Assembly (NCBI GenBank): GCA_963970005.1
Contig: CAXAMN010015113.1
Span: 474,707 to 538,706, forward strand
Reading direction: 5' to 3'
Length of the DNA stretch: 64,000 nucleotides
Origin: Durusdinium trenchii
Taxonomy: Eukaryota; Sar; Dinophyceae; Suessiales; Symbiodiniaceae
Part shown: positions 1 to 13,787 of the stretch, in pieces
Position numbering within the stretch: the stretch's first letter is position 1
How the letters are laid out: each line of letters opens with the position of its first letter
Notes under the pieces: generated by a model
Seen by the model: only the letters and a program-made list of their open reading frames with translations
Databases searched by the model: none
What the model was told of the DNA's origin: nothing
Translations under genes and position numbers: made by a program

Positions 1-916
1 GGGGGGGTCTTCGACCTGAAAAATCAGGGGTTAGGATTTGCACCCGGTTGAAAGAAACCTTGCTATCGCAAGAGTAACTCCAGCTAGCTTCGCTAGCTTT
101 CGTGATAAGAATGGACATGTAAGAAATGGTGGGAGACAGTGAACTTTGAACTCGGCGTCCTCCCTTGCCAAAGGCGCCCAAGGGGGCACCGGCATTCTGT
201 CCGCCTGCCGGTAGAAAGGGTGAAGAAAACATGCGTCGACCAAGGCACGACGTCGACTGGTGTCTTCCAAGTTGGTTTGGAACAGTTCTGAGCAGTTTGG
301 AACAGAGGAAACATGAGGAAACTGCTTTCACATATTGCCACATGGTTTCACACCGACTGCTCTTGCCTTTTTCTCGCCACTCCCCCACACATACTATTCC
401 AAACTCCAAGCGCATGGGAAGCCAACCGGCGAGTTCAAATATCGGGCTCTCCATCAGTGCCTTTGCTTGGCCATCCTCCTTTCGACCTGGCGAAGCGCGA
501 CGACGAAGCTCTTTGTGTAATACACTTCTCCTGACTTGGATCCAGAAAATCTTTTGCATATGAAGAGGCAGCAGTGTCATGCCCACCCTTCACAAACAGG
601 AGCCAGGCACGGCCAGCCATTGCTCATCTGGGACGGAGCCTCAAATGCACAGTTACGTTGAGGCAGCTAAGCTGACCTGTTTTGGCCGAACAAAACCAGG
701 CATCTCTGCTAGTGCTTTAAAACATGGCTTCACGTCCTTTCGAGCCCCCCGCATTCGCAGATTTCGTGTTTCTATCCAGCTTTCCAGGATTTCGCTCTTT
801 GTGGCAATATATCTACTGGTAAACTCTATTCCACAGCCTGGGATTCACCAATCCTTTGGATCGGTTTTTGCTTTGCGGGCGGGATGAACTTCTTCATTCA
901 CGAGAACAGCCGATCC

Positions 917-943
917 ATCTTCTTCTTCTTCTTCTTCTTCTTC
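917..943. repeat. (TTC)n microsatellite
   Basis: Uninterrupted TTC/GAA triplets, followed at once by a run built from AACA, AAAC and GAAC tetranucleotides to about 985. Confidence 0.95.
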
Positions 944-1417
944 AACAACAAACCAACAAACAAACAAATGAACGAACGAACGAACGTCACTGCCCCCCTC
1001 CCACCCCCCTCATGTGAGTGAACATAAACATGTTGGTGAACAACCATGAAAGCACAGTCAATATTAAACACAAAACTCAAAACGGCTCCCAGGGGCCCGT
1101 ATGGCCGTGACACCAAAGTGAAATTCTGCCTCCAGGTCAACCTGCAAACCACTGAGGCACCAGCGCTTTGAGAGGCACCACTACCTGGCGCCGTAGTAAA
1201 AATCAAATCCGCGGCGCAGGAAACGAATGATCAGGCGTGTGAAGATAAAGAGGTATGACATGAAGGAGGTTGAAGTGACTGTGAAACTTGAAGCACGGCC
1301 TCGGTGCTTTTTACACAAAGACTCGCGCCTGGCCAGCCTGCACCTGCACTGCCTGGAAGCAAAAAGCCGAAGTCTTCCGGTCGCCGACGGCACGTATACT
1401 CGTCTTGCCAAGATGCT

Positions 1418-1560
1418 GTCAGGCCAGCCGCTGCTAGCGCCTTTCCCGCTGTCTGGCCAGCCTCCCTTGCCACTGTCGGGCCAGCCGCCAGCGCCTTTGC
1501 CACTGTTCGGCCAACCACCTTTGCTTTGTGGCCCACCTTTGCCATTTTGCGGCCAGCCTG
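1418..1560. repeat. degenerate GGCCAGCC minisatellite
   Basis: Diverged units of roughly 25-35 bp, each with a GGCCAGCC or GGCCAACC core and a following CTTTGCCACTGT-like spacer. It stays open in several frames, which explains the ORFs over this stretch; I do not regard those as genes. Confidence 0.8.
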
Positions 1561-1882
1561 GATTCGGCAATGCGCAGTGCATCCATCGAACTTGGCATCA
1601 CGACCCACAAAAGCGGCTGGCCTTTGCCACCAGTTTCCTTCTCCTGGCAGATGCAAAGAACGCAAAAAAAAAAAGAAACATAAAACACACATCCGTCATC
1701 ATCCATCATCATCCGACCTTCCCCGTTCGTTTCTTCTCCGTTCGTCCCACCGGAGTGTTCCACCGACGAACACCGTCGGGCCTCCTCCTCGTCGGATTCC
1801 TCTTCGGAATACGACTCCTCGGAGCCTTAAGCCAAGCCATGCCATCGACAAGCCATCGACAACGCGCCGGAGCGAAACCAAG

Positions 1883-1995
1883 CAAACAAGCAAGCAAGCA
1901 AGGAAGCAAGTCAGCAAGTGAGCAAGTAAGCAAGTGAGCAAGTAAGCAAGTGAGCAAGTAAGCAAGTGAGCAAGCAAGCAAGCAAGCAAGCAAGA
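1883..1995. repeat. AGCAAG-type minisatellite
   Basis: Tandem array of AGCAAGCA, AGCAAGTG and AGCAAGTA octamers forming 16-bp higher-order units. It lies directly before the telomere-like block. Confidence 0.95.
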
Positions 1996-2016
1996 AGCCA
2001 CTTTTGGCCTAGGCTC

Positions 2017-2037
2017 TAGGGTTTAGGGTTTAGGGTT
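2017..2037 (+). repeat. interstitial telomere-like repeat, 3 x TAGGGTT
   Basis: Three exact 7-bp units of the TTTAGGG class, the telomere repeat of plants and of dinoflagellates. It is internal and flanked by ordinary sequence, so it is not a chromosome end here. Confidence 0.85.
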
Positions 2038-2889
2038 GTCGCGCATGTCGGGGTGTCGCGTGTTGGGTTCCATCACCCGGGATGTGGTGGGTGGATGCGG
2101 AAAGGTTTTGGTGGTTTCTTTTGGGCCATGTGCGTGTGCAACTGCTCCCATCTGGTGAGCGTAAGCAAAACAAAAAACAAAGAATTTCACTCTACAATAC
2201 GCCACAGATGTGGCTGAGCGAAACCAACCGACACTGAGCGAGCTGCCTGAACTGCTGCTTGGAGGCTTGGCCTGGAGCCCCAACAGAAAGGCCACGGGAC
2301 TGGTGTTCTCGCAGCTTCCCGGCCACCCCGGGAAAACACCAGTGGCAGACGAAGTACACACAGTCAGTCAGTGGGTTTTGATCCATCGGAGGTTCTGAGA
2401 ACCAACCTTGCTTCTACCAGAGGCCCTACCTTGCCTCCCGATAAACTCAACACATCTCAAAACCACCTTCACACTTCTAAGAATCTTGACCATAACAAAG
2501 TGTCCAAAGCCTCTTTGAGAGTATATACAGCAATATATACATTAAGCCACAAACAAAAAACTTACCAAGAGCACCGACAATGAGCCTATGAGCACAGCTC
2601 AGTTCGTGAACACTCTCAGCTGCATTCGAAAAAGCTTCGGAAAGCCTTGGGTGCAGAGCTGGGCTTGCTGGGCCTCAGGAGGCGATTTCAACCCGCCAAC
2701 AGGGTGCAGACCTCAGGATGTCACTATGGCTCCGGCGAAGATTTGGGAGCACCTGGCAGATGTGAAACAGAGAGATGTGAACAGACCCCATGGCCGATGC
2801 TGGCTTAGCAGCCTGGGGGGAGCCATCGCTCAAAAGGTGGAGGCCATCGCTAGTAGGTTGGAGTCTTTGGGGGGGAAGAAGAAGCCAAA

Positions 2890-2983
2890 ACTCGAGGGCA
2901 TCGCTCTTGGAGTTCTCCTCCAGCACTTTGTCCAGAGCAGCTTCCACGTTCCAATTCGCCTTCCTCAGCTTCCGACTCGCTGC
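2890..2983 (-). pseudogene. possible UBA-like domain fragment
   Basis: On the minus strand, inside a 120-codon open frame (2675-3037), residues about 19-50 read as a short amphipathic three-helix pattern. The core LRKANWNVEAALDKVLEE resembles ubiquitin-associated (UBA) or NAC-type UBA domains (alternating Leu/Ala with an N-x-N/D-V-x-x-A-L core). The rest of the frame shows no supporting sequence and no clear splice sites. It may be an exon or exon relic of a host gene, or a chance match. Confidence 0.2.
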
Positions 2984-5900
2984 AAGATTCATTGCAAGAT
3001 TGAAGCAAAGGAAGACTTCTACCAGTTTCAACCTCAAATGGTGTGCCTGTGTGTCTCTTTAACCAAATCCTGGGATAAAGAACCTCCCCTGCATTGCTTC
3101 TCTTTTGAAGTCCACCGATATCAGCTGCACACACTTTTCTCGGCGCTCTCGGCACCATCTCAGTGCCCCAGCTCCAAATATTCTTCAGCCACACGCTCAC
3201 TCACCTGTCGCAACCAAGGCGCAGTCAGTGACCAGTGACCGTCGCAGATTCTCACCCAAGCCGCGAAACCGCCAAACCGGAAAGCACTGGGGATTTGGAG
3301 GATTGGAACGGGATCAAGTTCAGGGTTCCAGGGTTCCAATCAAAGCCTGGGCTGGAGAAGGTTTGCTAAGACCACTTTGTCCAATGGTAGGGCTGTTGAG
3401 ATTCTGGATCTCTTGATGACCTAACAGCTGTTGGTGGTCGTTGAGGTCGGTCCTCATCCTGAGAGTCCTTTGGTCCATTCCAAATGAAACCCCTTCAACT
3501 GGATCATCTTCCTTCATCTTCCTGTTTTTGGGGCCCTGGGGTTTTGGTCGTTCCTTTCTTCAGATTCTTCATCTCTGGTCAAAAAAGACCACGACCCAAC
3601 GACCAGCTTCGGTGACTTGACCACGACCCACGTGGCAAAAAAAGCGTCAACGACGACCATCAACCGTCCCAATGACGGTTGACCGCACCTTGGTGATGGA
3701 CACCACTTGATCCACTCGGCTCTTGCGCTCCGTCCTCGGTCGGCGAGGTACGGTGCGCCGGCGCCTCTCTTCGTGGACCGGTCGTGTTCACGAAACTCGG
3801 TTTCCGGGTCCGTCTGAGACTGAAGAGTTTCCACTGGCACGTCTGGACATACATCACAGCCACACAGCCACACTTGAGCTCACTTCTCTGCGATAGTCTT
3901 CTTTGTCATTTCATCGAGACGATTCTTCCCTCTGAGCACACAGCCAGCCAGGCTTCTCATTCGGCCCTGTGCAGCAGAACTGCGACACAAACGACCAAGA
4001 CATGTCAGACAACGAACCGAAACCATACAGACATCCCTAGACCTCCTAAGTTGCTGCTTACGTCTGCCATTCGCACATCCACCATTCCTCCATCCTCCAT
4101 CCTTCCCTTCTCGGCATCCCCGACGGCTGAGCGACGGCGGCCCTGGCGACGTCTCGGACGCCAGATACCTGCGGCGGATGTTCGGACGGGGCGTGGTTTG
4201 GCCACGCAAAGACCAAAAGCAAAGGCAAGCAGAACGGCATTGGAAACATGTTACTGTCTTCAGTACTGTCTTCAGTTTCCTGCCCTAGTTTCTGAAGCTG
4301 ATCCAACCAATTATAATGTGTCTGATTTGAGTCTCACTCGGCGGTTTCGGACGTTTGAACTACCGTCTAAAACAACAATTGATCGACCGGAGTCTGACTT
4401 CAGATCTCAAGTGGATGTTAAGGCTGCCACTGCATCACTGCATTGTGCAGATCCCAGTTGTGCCTCTCAAGGCTTTCCTGTGTCTCATCCGACCAGAAGC
4501 GGCTTGGATTCAGAGATGGAGCGGCAGTCAAAACCATTCAAAACCACACCCTGCTCCAGGGTGTTCACTGGTGCGATTTCGCATGTTTCACTGGTGCGAA
4601 AGCTGATGCTTTCGGTGCACCGAGCGAGCCCTTTCCGTCCTTTGCCACGATCCGAGAGGCGTTTGTGACGCTCATGAACTGAGAGATCTCAGCGGACCCC
4701 GCGAGGAACGGCACGGCGAAACGGCGAGGAGGATCCATTTGTTTGGGTCTTCCCAACAGATGAGGGGGAAAAAGAACATAAAGTAGTAAGACACGCTCCG
4801 TTTTCGGATTCAGCTCCTGGGGTGCATGTCAGGATCAGAGGCTCTGAGGATTTGTTGTCAGTCATTGAAAAAAGGAACTGAGGAAGGAATATCCCTGGTT
4901 TAAAAGCTTTAAGCTGAGAATCAATCCTCAATCCTAGCTCTTGGTGGGTGGAGACCCCAACACCCAACTCAAACCAATGCCACCTCCAAGTTTGATCTGA
5001 AGCCCACATTGAAAAACCATTCAACGTGACGAATTCTTCCCACCAAGTGGATTCAAACATCAACCATGAACACGGGGAGGAATCAAAAATTCATGTGTGT
5101 GTGTGAGCGAAACCGGAGAAGTTGCTCTCTCCTCTCGGTCAGACTTCCGCGCGGTTTCCGCTCAACGAAACACATGACTCTTTGGTCTTCTCACCGTGTT
5201 AAACACGGGAAAACGAAGCATCTCGCCGCTCGCCAATGCTTTTTTCCTCGATCTGGGGCTCTGCACCATCTGTGATGTGTCGCCATCAGCACCACCTGCG
5301 CGGGTTCCACTGCTCAGAACCAAAGGCTGCCAAATGATTGTGGGATTCACCAGTTTTCACTCCAAGCAGCTTCAACACATGAAATGAACGTCTCCTGGTA
5401 TTTCTCTGCGAGTATTTTGAGATCTTGATATCATAGTTTGTTCCCAACATCCGCTGAAACACTCAACTTTTCGGTCCAAACCTGGTGAGGCTGGGCTGGA
5501 CTGTGGGCCTCAAGACGCACCGAACAATACCAAAAAGGTGACAACGCTCGCGCGCTCACGCGAGCGAGCGAGCGAGTGGGTTGAAGCCCGCAGATGCACC
5601 CGTCGCGCACCCTCGCTCCGCGCACACACGCTCCGCGGACGAGCCCCTTGGAGTGGCTCGTTTTCCTGCGCCGCTTCAGTCGAAACACTGGTTTCGCCTC
5701 TCCGGGGCGTCGGGGCACGAAGCCACCGCAACACAGGTGGCGCGTCGTCGCTCGTGCGGTGAAAACGACATGGCCGCCGGGCGTTGCTGCTCGGGCGCGT
5801 CGAGCTCGGGCGTTGTTCGTGGCGGTTCATTGGTCCCTTTTTGGGGAAAAAAAACACACCGTGCTAAGTCATGCTGCGCGGCGTGCGGAGGTAGCGTATA

Positions 5901-6558
5901 CAGGGTGTCAGGCGGTCGCCTCGCGACCCGGGGGGCTGAGGGGGTCCAGGATTCGACAATGCGAGGATGCGAACAAGTGCGAGGACGCGTGCTTTGGCAA
6001 GCGATCACTTTTCCATGAGCCTTGTGCCAATGGCATCAGTCATGTACATAGAATGTGAGACCGTACGTGACTATATAGGTAGAAAGCAAAAGCAAACAAA
6101 GGGTGTGAATGGGGGGCAGGGCTGGGATATGACCTTCCGTTTCGACTGCGCGACTGCCGTTTGCCGTTTAATGGGCGCGTGCGACATGTCTGTTGCGCTC
6201 GCATGGCAGATGATGGCAGCGTGCACATACACGTTGTAATACAGAAGACATGTTTAACTGGAAGAGACTGTTGTTACTCAAAGTGGTGGCCTCTTTTCTT
6301 GCTCAGTTTCTGTGCCCTCGAAGTTGGATCTGAAACCTAGCGTGGCTTTACAGCTGAACAAAGAGCTCATCCATCTGAAGATGCTCACACGAGTCTGAAA
6401 ATGCTGCAAACATCCAAGTAAAAACGACCTTGAAATTGTTTTTCTATGGGGTGAAAGGATGTTGTTGGGCACGTCTTTACAGGCCCGCTGACCGTTTGAC
6501 ACAGCCTTGATTGAATCTCCTTGAATCTTCTGATTGTGAATATACAAATAGATCTATC

Positions 6559-6582
6559 ACTTACTTACTTACTTACTTACTT
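6559..6582. repeat. (CTTA)n microsatellite
   Basis: About six tandem CTTA tetranucleotides. Confidence 0.9.
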
Positions 6583-9500
6583 GACCTTGAAAGGCTTTTC
6601 TTTTGTTTCCCAGAGTGCACTCTGAAAAAAAAAAAAAAAACCTTTGCCGTCCGTGACCGGCCGGCCGGGACCTGCATCCCTCCGGGCCGCTGGGGACCCG
6701 GACTTTCCTCGGGCTGCTTCTTTCTCCGGAAGCGGCGCCGGTCCCGGTCGAAGGGTGACTTGAAGGCTGACCCACCACCCTCCTGGCGCAAGAAGCAAAG
6801 TCCGGAAAGCAAGCAGAACAATGAGACGTCACAAACGTCTACTTTCATCCTCTTTCATCAAATCAAGTAGATCAAGTAGCTGAGTTTCACACACAAGTAG
6901 ACTCGACTCTTCCTTTTCTCTTCATCCTTTGTCAGCCCTCCCCATCAGGTCGGCCCGGCTCCTTTGAGATTGGTTCGGAGCCCCCACCAACACCGGCCGA
7001 GGTCATTTTCTGCTTCAGCTTCTCTGCCTTTTCCTTCTCCTCCCAGCTCGGCGCAGACATGAACCAAGCCTCAAGGATGAACCCAAAAACAACTTGTTTG
7101 AAAGGACATCCAAAAAACCATCCACATCCATCCACCCAATGAATCATCTTCATGAAACGGTATCAGATTTCGGAAACCCTCCCAACTCTCGGATGAACCA
7201 ACTAAACTCGACTCACCATTCCGTACCTCACTTCTCCTCCCCCCCCCAGCGCGCGCGCCTCTCCCGCCCGCCCCCGCCCCCGCGCCGCGTGCGCCGCGTC
7301 GGCCTCGGTGAGCAGCTCTTCGTCTGCCAGCATCTCGAGGATGGCGCTGGACTGCCGTTCGCTCCGGCGAGGGAGTGTTCGGCGGAAAAGCGAACAAAAA
7401 AAACCAACGACGGAGCAGCTGATGGAAGAGAATCAGATGGATTCTTATATGGATTCATATATAGATGAACGATGGATTCACATGGAACACTGGACATCCA
7501 GATTTGACTCGCTTCCCAGTTCTTGAACAGTCTTTGCCGTCTGAGGACCCCTTTAAAGAGCTGTTATTCCAATGTTCATTTCACAAGATTGTTGCAGGTC
7601 AATGCTTCATTGACATCGGCTCGATGTTGGAAAAAGAATGAAAAAATGCTGAACCGAAGAACTGACGGCCATTGTGTATTCCTGGAACCCCAGTCCCAAC
7701 CAGAAACAAATGGTCGTTGCAATGTGGCAATTGAGATCCTTTACATAGGAAATGGCTGGGACTGGGACTGGGGAGAGATGTTTCTTTCTGATTGGGACTG
7801 GGTTGGGACTGTTTGAAGTCGTAGTCGTACGTTCGCCAAACGACGAAGATCTCCGAGAAGCACTCGACCGGTCGCCTTGGAGCGGATACCGGAGCCGACG
7901 TCCTGCCAGCGAAGGCAGCCAGAACGTGTGTGTTGCATTTTCCGCTTGGAAATCCTGTTCCACAAGTAAAGCCATGAACAGGAGAGTGAACGTGAAAGCT
8001 CATGAGAATCGGCTGCTTCTTGGGCTTTTTCTTGATCCTCGCCCACGCTTGCCACAACATCCATAGAGATCTGCAACCCCCAAGTCTCGCGTTCGTCCAG
8101 TCTACGGGCAGCTTGGAACAACCCAGTCCTTGCCCTCCTCCATGTATCGGAACTCTTTCCACTGCCTACGGAAACCACTTGCATGTCTAATCTAAGTTCA
8201 TGCCAAGGAGCGTGCCTTGCATCGCCAAAATCGACGAGAATCGCACATTGGAATTCCTTTTTTGTTGGCCGTGTTTCCTCTTGATTCCACCAAACAAATA
8301 CTGCCTGTTCACTCTGTGAAATTCACGCACACAATGTGCTCCCAGGTCATCCCGCTCAACGCGCACTCTCAGCGCGCGAGTTCCGCGAGTTCCGCGCTGC
8401 CGCTTTGCTGGGCGATTCGACTGGATCCTCCAAGCATCTCTTCTGACGTCCTCGCTCCGAGCTCCGCGCCGTCCGCGCGGTCGTGCGAGGGTCGGGGAAG
8501 GGGTCGAACGCACCAGCCGGTCGGCGAAGCGTGAACTGGTGAAGAAGGCGGCGGGAGACCCAAATGAAGAAACACTCTTCAGCTATACCGAGACCTTGGG
8601 TCTATCCTGACTGCTAATAGGACAGACCGAGACCGAGACCTTCGTCTTTGTTCAGTTTAAAATTAGGAGCTCGTGACCAGGCATGAATTGGATGTGGCCT
8701 GACAACACGCGTCCGAAAGCTGAAAACGGAACTCTCGCGAGAGCACACTCCTGGATCGCCCGCTCGCTGCCGTGCTTCAGGATCATCTGTGGACGAGTCG
8801 AGCTGGGGGAGCTAAGTAGCTCCAAGCTACAGTAGCGAAGTAGCTCCAATGTGCCTTTGACCTCTAAATACTGCACCAACAAAAGCGGTTCAAATGTGCA
8901 GAACATGGTGACTCCACATGTCGGCCAGACTCTTTCTGTTGGAGCTATCTTGGGAGACACAAAAGCTCCCTGCATGGCCAAAGAGCCTCTGTCCAAGAAC
9001 ACTGCTGTGAGCCTCGATCAAAGAGAGTGCTTTGACTATCCGGCGCCACTCCTTATCTTTTTTCTCCTGCATTTCGTTGGCCGCAAGAAACAACACAAAT
9101 GGAACATCATGGATTTTTCTGAAAAATGTCACGCCATCAGCTTGGTGAAATCCACGGCACATGATGAGATCTCCTGCAGGATCTTCCAAAGGAAAGACAT
9201 AATGAGATCGCAATCTTCCTGGCGGAGCAAGGGTCAGCAAGGCGGCGGCGGTCAGGTGATTCCTGGCAGCCCCCCAAATCGCCGCACTTGGGGATGGGGA
9301 TGGGTTCGAACTCCGAAGGGTTCCAGTTTGTGTCGGGCCACAAGGCAAGACGCTTTCGGCGCAACACGAAGACCCCAACGGCTCCGTTCGACGCCCGCCA
9401 CTCGCGACTCGCGGCGATGCCGGCCATGTTGTTGGTCGACTGGGCGATCGCCTGGCGCGACACGGTTGGACGTCCGGAAAAAGGTGCCGTCCTTGCGCCG

Positions 9501-11124
9501 CGAGGGTTGATCAAACAGAAATGGGACGATTGGGTGGATCTGCAGTTACACTCGGTTGATCAGAGTTGTCCAGGTTTTTGTTTGTTCAAGTATCCCGTAG
9601 TATCCCGTAGTATAGCTGTTCTGGACTCACGCGCTTCGAAAACAACCATGCTCTCTTGTGGGCATATCAGCACGACGGGACTCGCAGGTCCACATGGGCG
9701 ATGCCTGCAGGGTGGTGTTCGGAACACCCCAATTCTCCCGCGACGTGGCCTGGCGCGGCGCGCCCCGACGCGGTTCGAGGTGCGCTTCCACCGCGTTTGG
9801 GGTTCGGGAGCCGGTTCCGGAGCGAAGTCGGCATCGCTCTGCGTTACGCCCCAAACGCTCCTGGTGAATTCCTCCGCTTGAGAAAGAAAAGGAAAGTGGC
9901 ATGGCACAAATGAATCCAACCGGACAATCCTCGCCGCCCCAGCCGAGCGCGATCTGCCACTCTTTCCGCAACGCAGCAGGTGTCGCCTCGGACGGCTGAA
10001 CCAGTTTGGACAAAACCAAACGGGCGATCCAAGTTTTGGACAATATCGCAATTGTTGTGTTAATTTACTTCATATAAGATTATATAAGAACATCTCTTCA
10101 ATTGTTTGGAGTTCGAGTCTTCTTCATACCCTCTGGACTGTCCGAGCTTCACTGTCTGCGTGAGTTCTTCGTTCACTTCCCAACCAGAGGCGCCTCGCCT
10201 TGCGCGCCCGGCGTCAAAGAAATTCGCGGCCTCGCTGTAGGGCGCGAAGCGCCTTGCATCTCGACAAAATACCAAGCACTGGTCTTAGAAATGGTCAAAA
10301 AAAGATCAAACACATCAAGTGATCTCAAACACATCAAGAATCACGTCAAACATCATGTTCTAACTCACTGCGACATGTTTTGCTTGCCTGAACGCTCTCA
10401 CTGGGCTCCTGGGAACTCTCCTTGGAACGAACCACAACCGTGCGAGAGCTGCGAGGACAAGTGAAAAAACACTGAACCACTTACACCTCAGGCAACCTCA
10501 GCCTGACCTATCCTATCCCCACAAAAAGTGTTTCAAACCCTGTCAGGAACTGCCTGACAGCGGGGTTGGAACTCCGCAAAAACCACATATACAAGATATG
10601 AGATGTCCAACACCATCCTTCTCTGAAGGGCTGAAGGGCCCTGGGCATCCCAGGCCCTATGCGGTCGTCTGCGCGCTGTTGCTATCGACTCCGCTTATCT
10701 CCAAGTCGCCTCAGCAGCCTGTGCTCGTCGGATGGACCGTTCTTGTTCCTGCAAATTCCGAGAGGTTTTGGCTGCGAATTGCAAATCTACTATGGATATA
10801 TGATATAGATCTATGCAAAATACACCTTTTTAAGAGAAATAAACGACCAAAGTTGTGAACACCAATGCGAAAATCTGCGAAATCCATCTCAGGGGCCGTG
10901 TTAACATTGCGTCTGCGCTTTTGCTCGCCTCGGGGAAGGGAAGAGGGGTGAACTCATCGGATATAGGGACGCAGGGAGGATTCTCAAGCCTTCCTTTTTC
11001 CCTGATCCCCGAAGAGGGTCTGGCACTGTCGAATCAAATTCTATGTCAATGAAGGAAAGCTGCGATTGCATGACATCACCAACAAGAGTTCTTTAATGTC
11101 CTTCTAAACACCTTCCAGAAAGTT

Positions 11125-11188
11125 CATATATATATATATATATCATTGTATAATGTGTGCAAATATATATATATATATGATATGATAT
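11125..11188. repeat. paired (AT)n tracts
   Basis: Two TATATA runs of about 18 bp separated by a TCATTGTATAATGTGTGCAA spacer; the tracts can pair as a cruciform. Confidence 0.85.
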
Positions 11189-13753
11189 ATGGCTGTGGGG
11201 CATTCCCTCCGCGACACCCTGGGATTTTTTCCCTCTTCCCACCGAACTGAATCGACGACGATGAGAGGTTTTTCACCCCTAATAAGGTTCGGGTTTCCTG
11301 CGCTTGCCGCGGTCCTCGTGGGACCAAGCTTGCCGCTGCAGCTCCTGAAGTGGCCCCAGTCTTCGGAGAAAACACTTGCTCTTCACGTCCTCGTCACCCG
11401 AAGGAAGTTGGAACTCGAGTATTTCCATGTGCCGAAGATCAAAGCCTGGGGCCCAAGGGGAGTGCCCTGGCGGAGCTCCGACGGACACGGGGTGATCGGC
11501 CACCCCGGTCCTCTCGGTAGCTGCCACGTGGCCGGGCGCTCTCGTGCGCCGCCTGTTTCACGGAGGACCCAGGTGAGACTGTGGGGGATCGATCCGAGGA
11601 ATGGTCTTGGAGTGGTGTTTTCAACGTCAGCGGGTCGTCCGCATTTGAAGCCGACTCCCAGAAAGAGCCAGATCCACGGAGGGTTGGGGTCGAGAAGGTC
11701 CGCGGTCAGGTCCGCATGCGTTTTCAGCGAACGTGAGGTCGGAGGTCGGAGGACCCACCGTGGTGGGTCGCTGAACATTGGTCCCCACCTCCTCTACAGC
11801 TTGTGCCGCGACCACCTAAGCGCACAACGGCTCCAAAATCGACTTGATGAGTTGCGGACCCCAAAAACGGGTTGTTACAGAAGGGCCACAGAAAGGCCCC
11901 AGGAAAGGCTGGAGGAAAGGTACATTTGCAGGCTTTGTTTCTGAACTTAATCGTCAAAGGCGAACACCATGGACCATAGATTCAAGCTTTGTACGATTCC
12001 GCATGTAGATTCTTTGGACCTTCAACCTTCTTTTCAGAACTTTAAAATGCAATTATCTCTGAATCCTTTCTTCTCCAAGATGCTGCCGCATGCCTCCGCT
12101 GCCAATCCCGAAAGGCTGCTTTGCTCGAGGCCCTCGCAGCCTCCGGAGCCATGCGGATCACCAGGAGAAACGCCGACCAGTCTCTTTGGCGCCGGTCCGG
12201 TCCGCCTTCACCAGCATCGATGAGAGCTCATCGGTCTGGCGAGAGCTTTCGGTGCAGCAGAATGCAGAATACGTGACTTCCTTCGACACGCCCCTGATGT
12301 CCTCTGCCCTGGTGCCTTCCTACTCTTCTTCTGGTGACTCGCCCTCTTCGGACCAACTGACGCTTTTTTCGGACAGCCGAGACGGAGACCAAACAGACGA
12401 GATCATCGTCTCAGCTTCGCCCCCCCACCTTCGCCTGGGTGAGCCCCTCCGCGAAGTCTGTTCGGAGAAAGTGGCCCCCTGAACCGCACAGGATCTCCGA
12501 CGCCAAACCACCGACTCGTCCTGTGAATCCTTTGGTTCCTGGACGTTTCGGCCGACTTCGCCCATGACCGGGCGGACAGCAGAACGGAGTCCAGTTGGCG
12601 TTCGAACAGTTCCAGCTACACTTTCCACCCAAAAGCCATGTGCAAAAGCTCCAGTCCATACCCGTTGGTCCATGCTCCACTGAGGCCACGTGCGGAGAAA
12701 CTCAGGATCTTGCGCTGTCAGGTCCTGAAATCGTCCGTTCAGTTCGACGCCGAAGGCCACGTCTTTGGAGCTCACGTCTAAGCCTACTGGTTGCCGGTCT
12801 CTTGGTTTGATCTCCGAGTTGGAAGTCTGAGATCACCAGGAAAAAGACAAACAACTTCAAGTTGGAAATCTCCCCAACTTCGGTGTGGCCTTATCATCAA
12901 CCGCCACCCAGTTGGCATGGGCCAAGTCTTTGTTAGCTGCCAACCAACCTAAGAGACAGGTACACAAAGCAAAAAATGGCCTAAAACCTCCCCTTGTTCG
13001 TCGGGTCTCGCGGTTTGCCCCGGGCGGTTTGCCCGGAAGGGGCTCCCCGCAACGCTAAGCTTATGGCTTCGGATCTCTTCCACACAGCAGTCACTGGAGC
13101 CACAAAGACTGGGCGTGACCTTGCACGGAGTGGATCGGCGACAGGCGCCCACCCTTCTCTTCTACCCAACCTTGGGACAAAGAACACACAAATAATCATA
13201 AGGACAAGGGTTCCTCTTTGGTCTAGAGCCCTTCTCTTTGGTGTAGAGTGTAGAGCATGTGTTAGCAGTTGGTGCGCAACCAATGCCGCCGTGTCAGCTT
13301 CCGATCCACACGAACGACCGGGTGGAGTCCAACGGAACCACCGACCAGTTGGTGCCAAGCAGCTCCCAGAATCCTTCCCGGTGCCAGCTTGCCCGCAGAG
13401 AGGCCTCGCCGAGAGGTAACTGAGGTAGCCCCCCCCGCAGAGAGGCCGTCCGTGGCAAAAAAGGTTCCGATGTGAAAGAGGCGGAAGCAGAGGGAGAGGA
13501 CACGTCCCGGTGACTGAACCTTTTTCCCGAGAACAGCCGAAGTGAATGTCACGAGAAATCAATGAAAAAGGCGTTGGAAGGGTATCAAAACCAGCAAATG
13601 TGCAAAAAAAAATCCTGCACATGAACTCACCACTCGATACAAGCAACCAATCAGTCACCAATCTATATATCACCACCTCAGTCCACTGGAACCAATCACC
13701 ATCCATCAGCTTCTCCCAAAAAAGACAGCGAAACGACGTTTCTCGCCATCCAA

Positions 13754-13787
13754 GCTTCGCCTCGCTTCGCCTCGCTTCGCCTCGCCT
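13754..13787. repeat. CTTCGCCTCG tandem repeat
   Basis: Three tandem 10-bp units of CTTCGCCTCG. Confidence 0.9.

Noticed and set aside
2588-3238. 216-codon plus-strand frame as a gene
   Set aside because: No recognisable domain; the opposite strand has the more protein-like text (the weak UBA-like piece).
11189-11944. 251-codon open frame as a gene
   Set aside because: Arg/Pro/Ser/Gly-rich with overlapping open frames on both strands and no domain; typical of GC-richer non-coding DNA.
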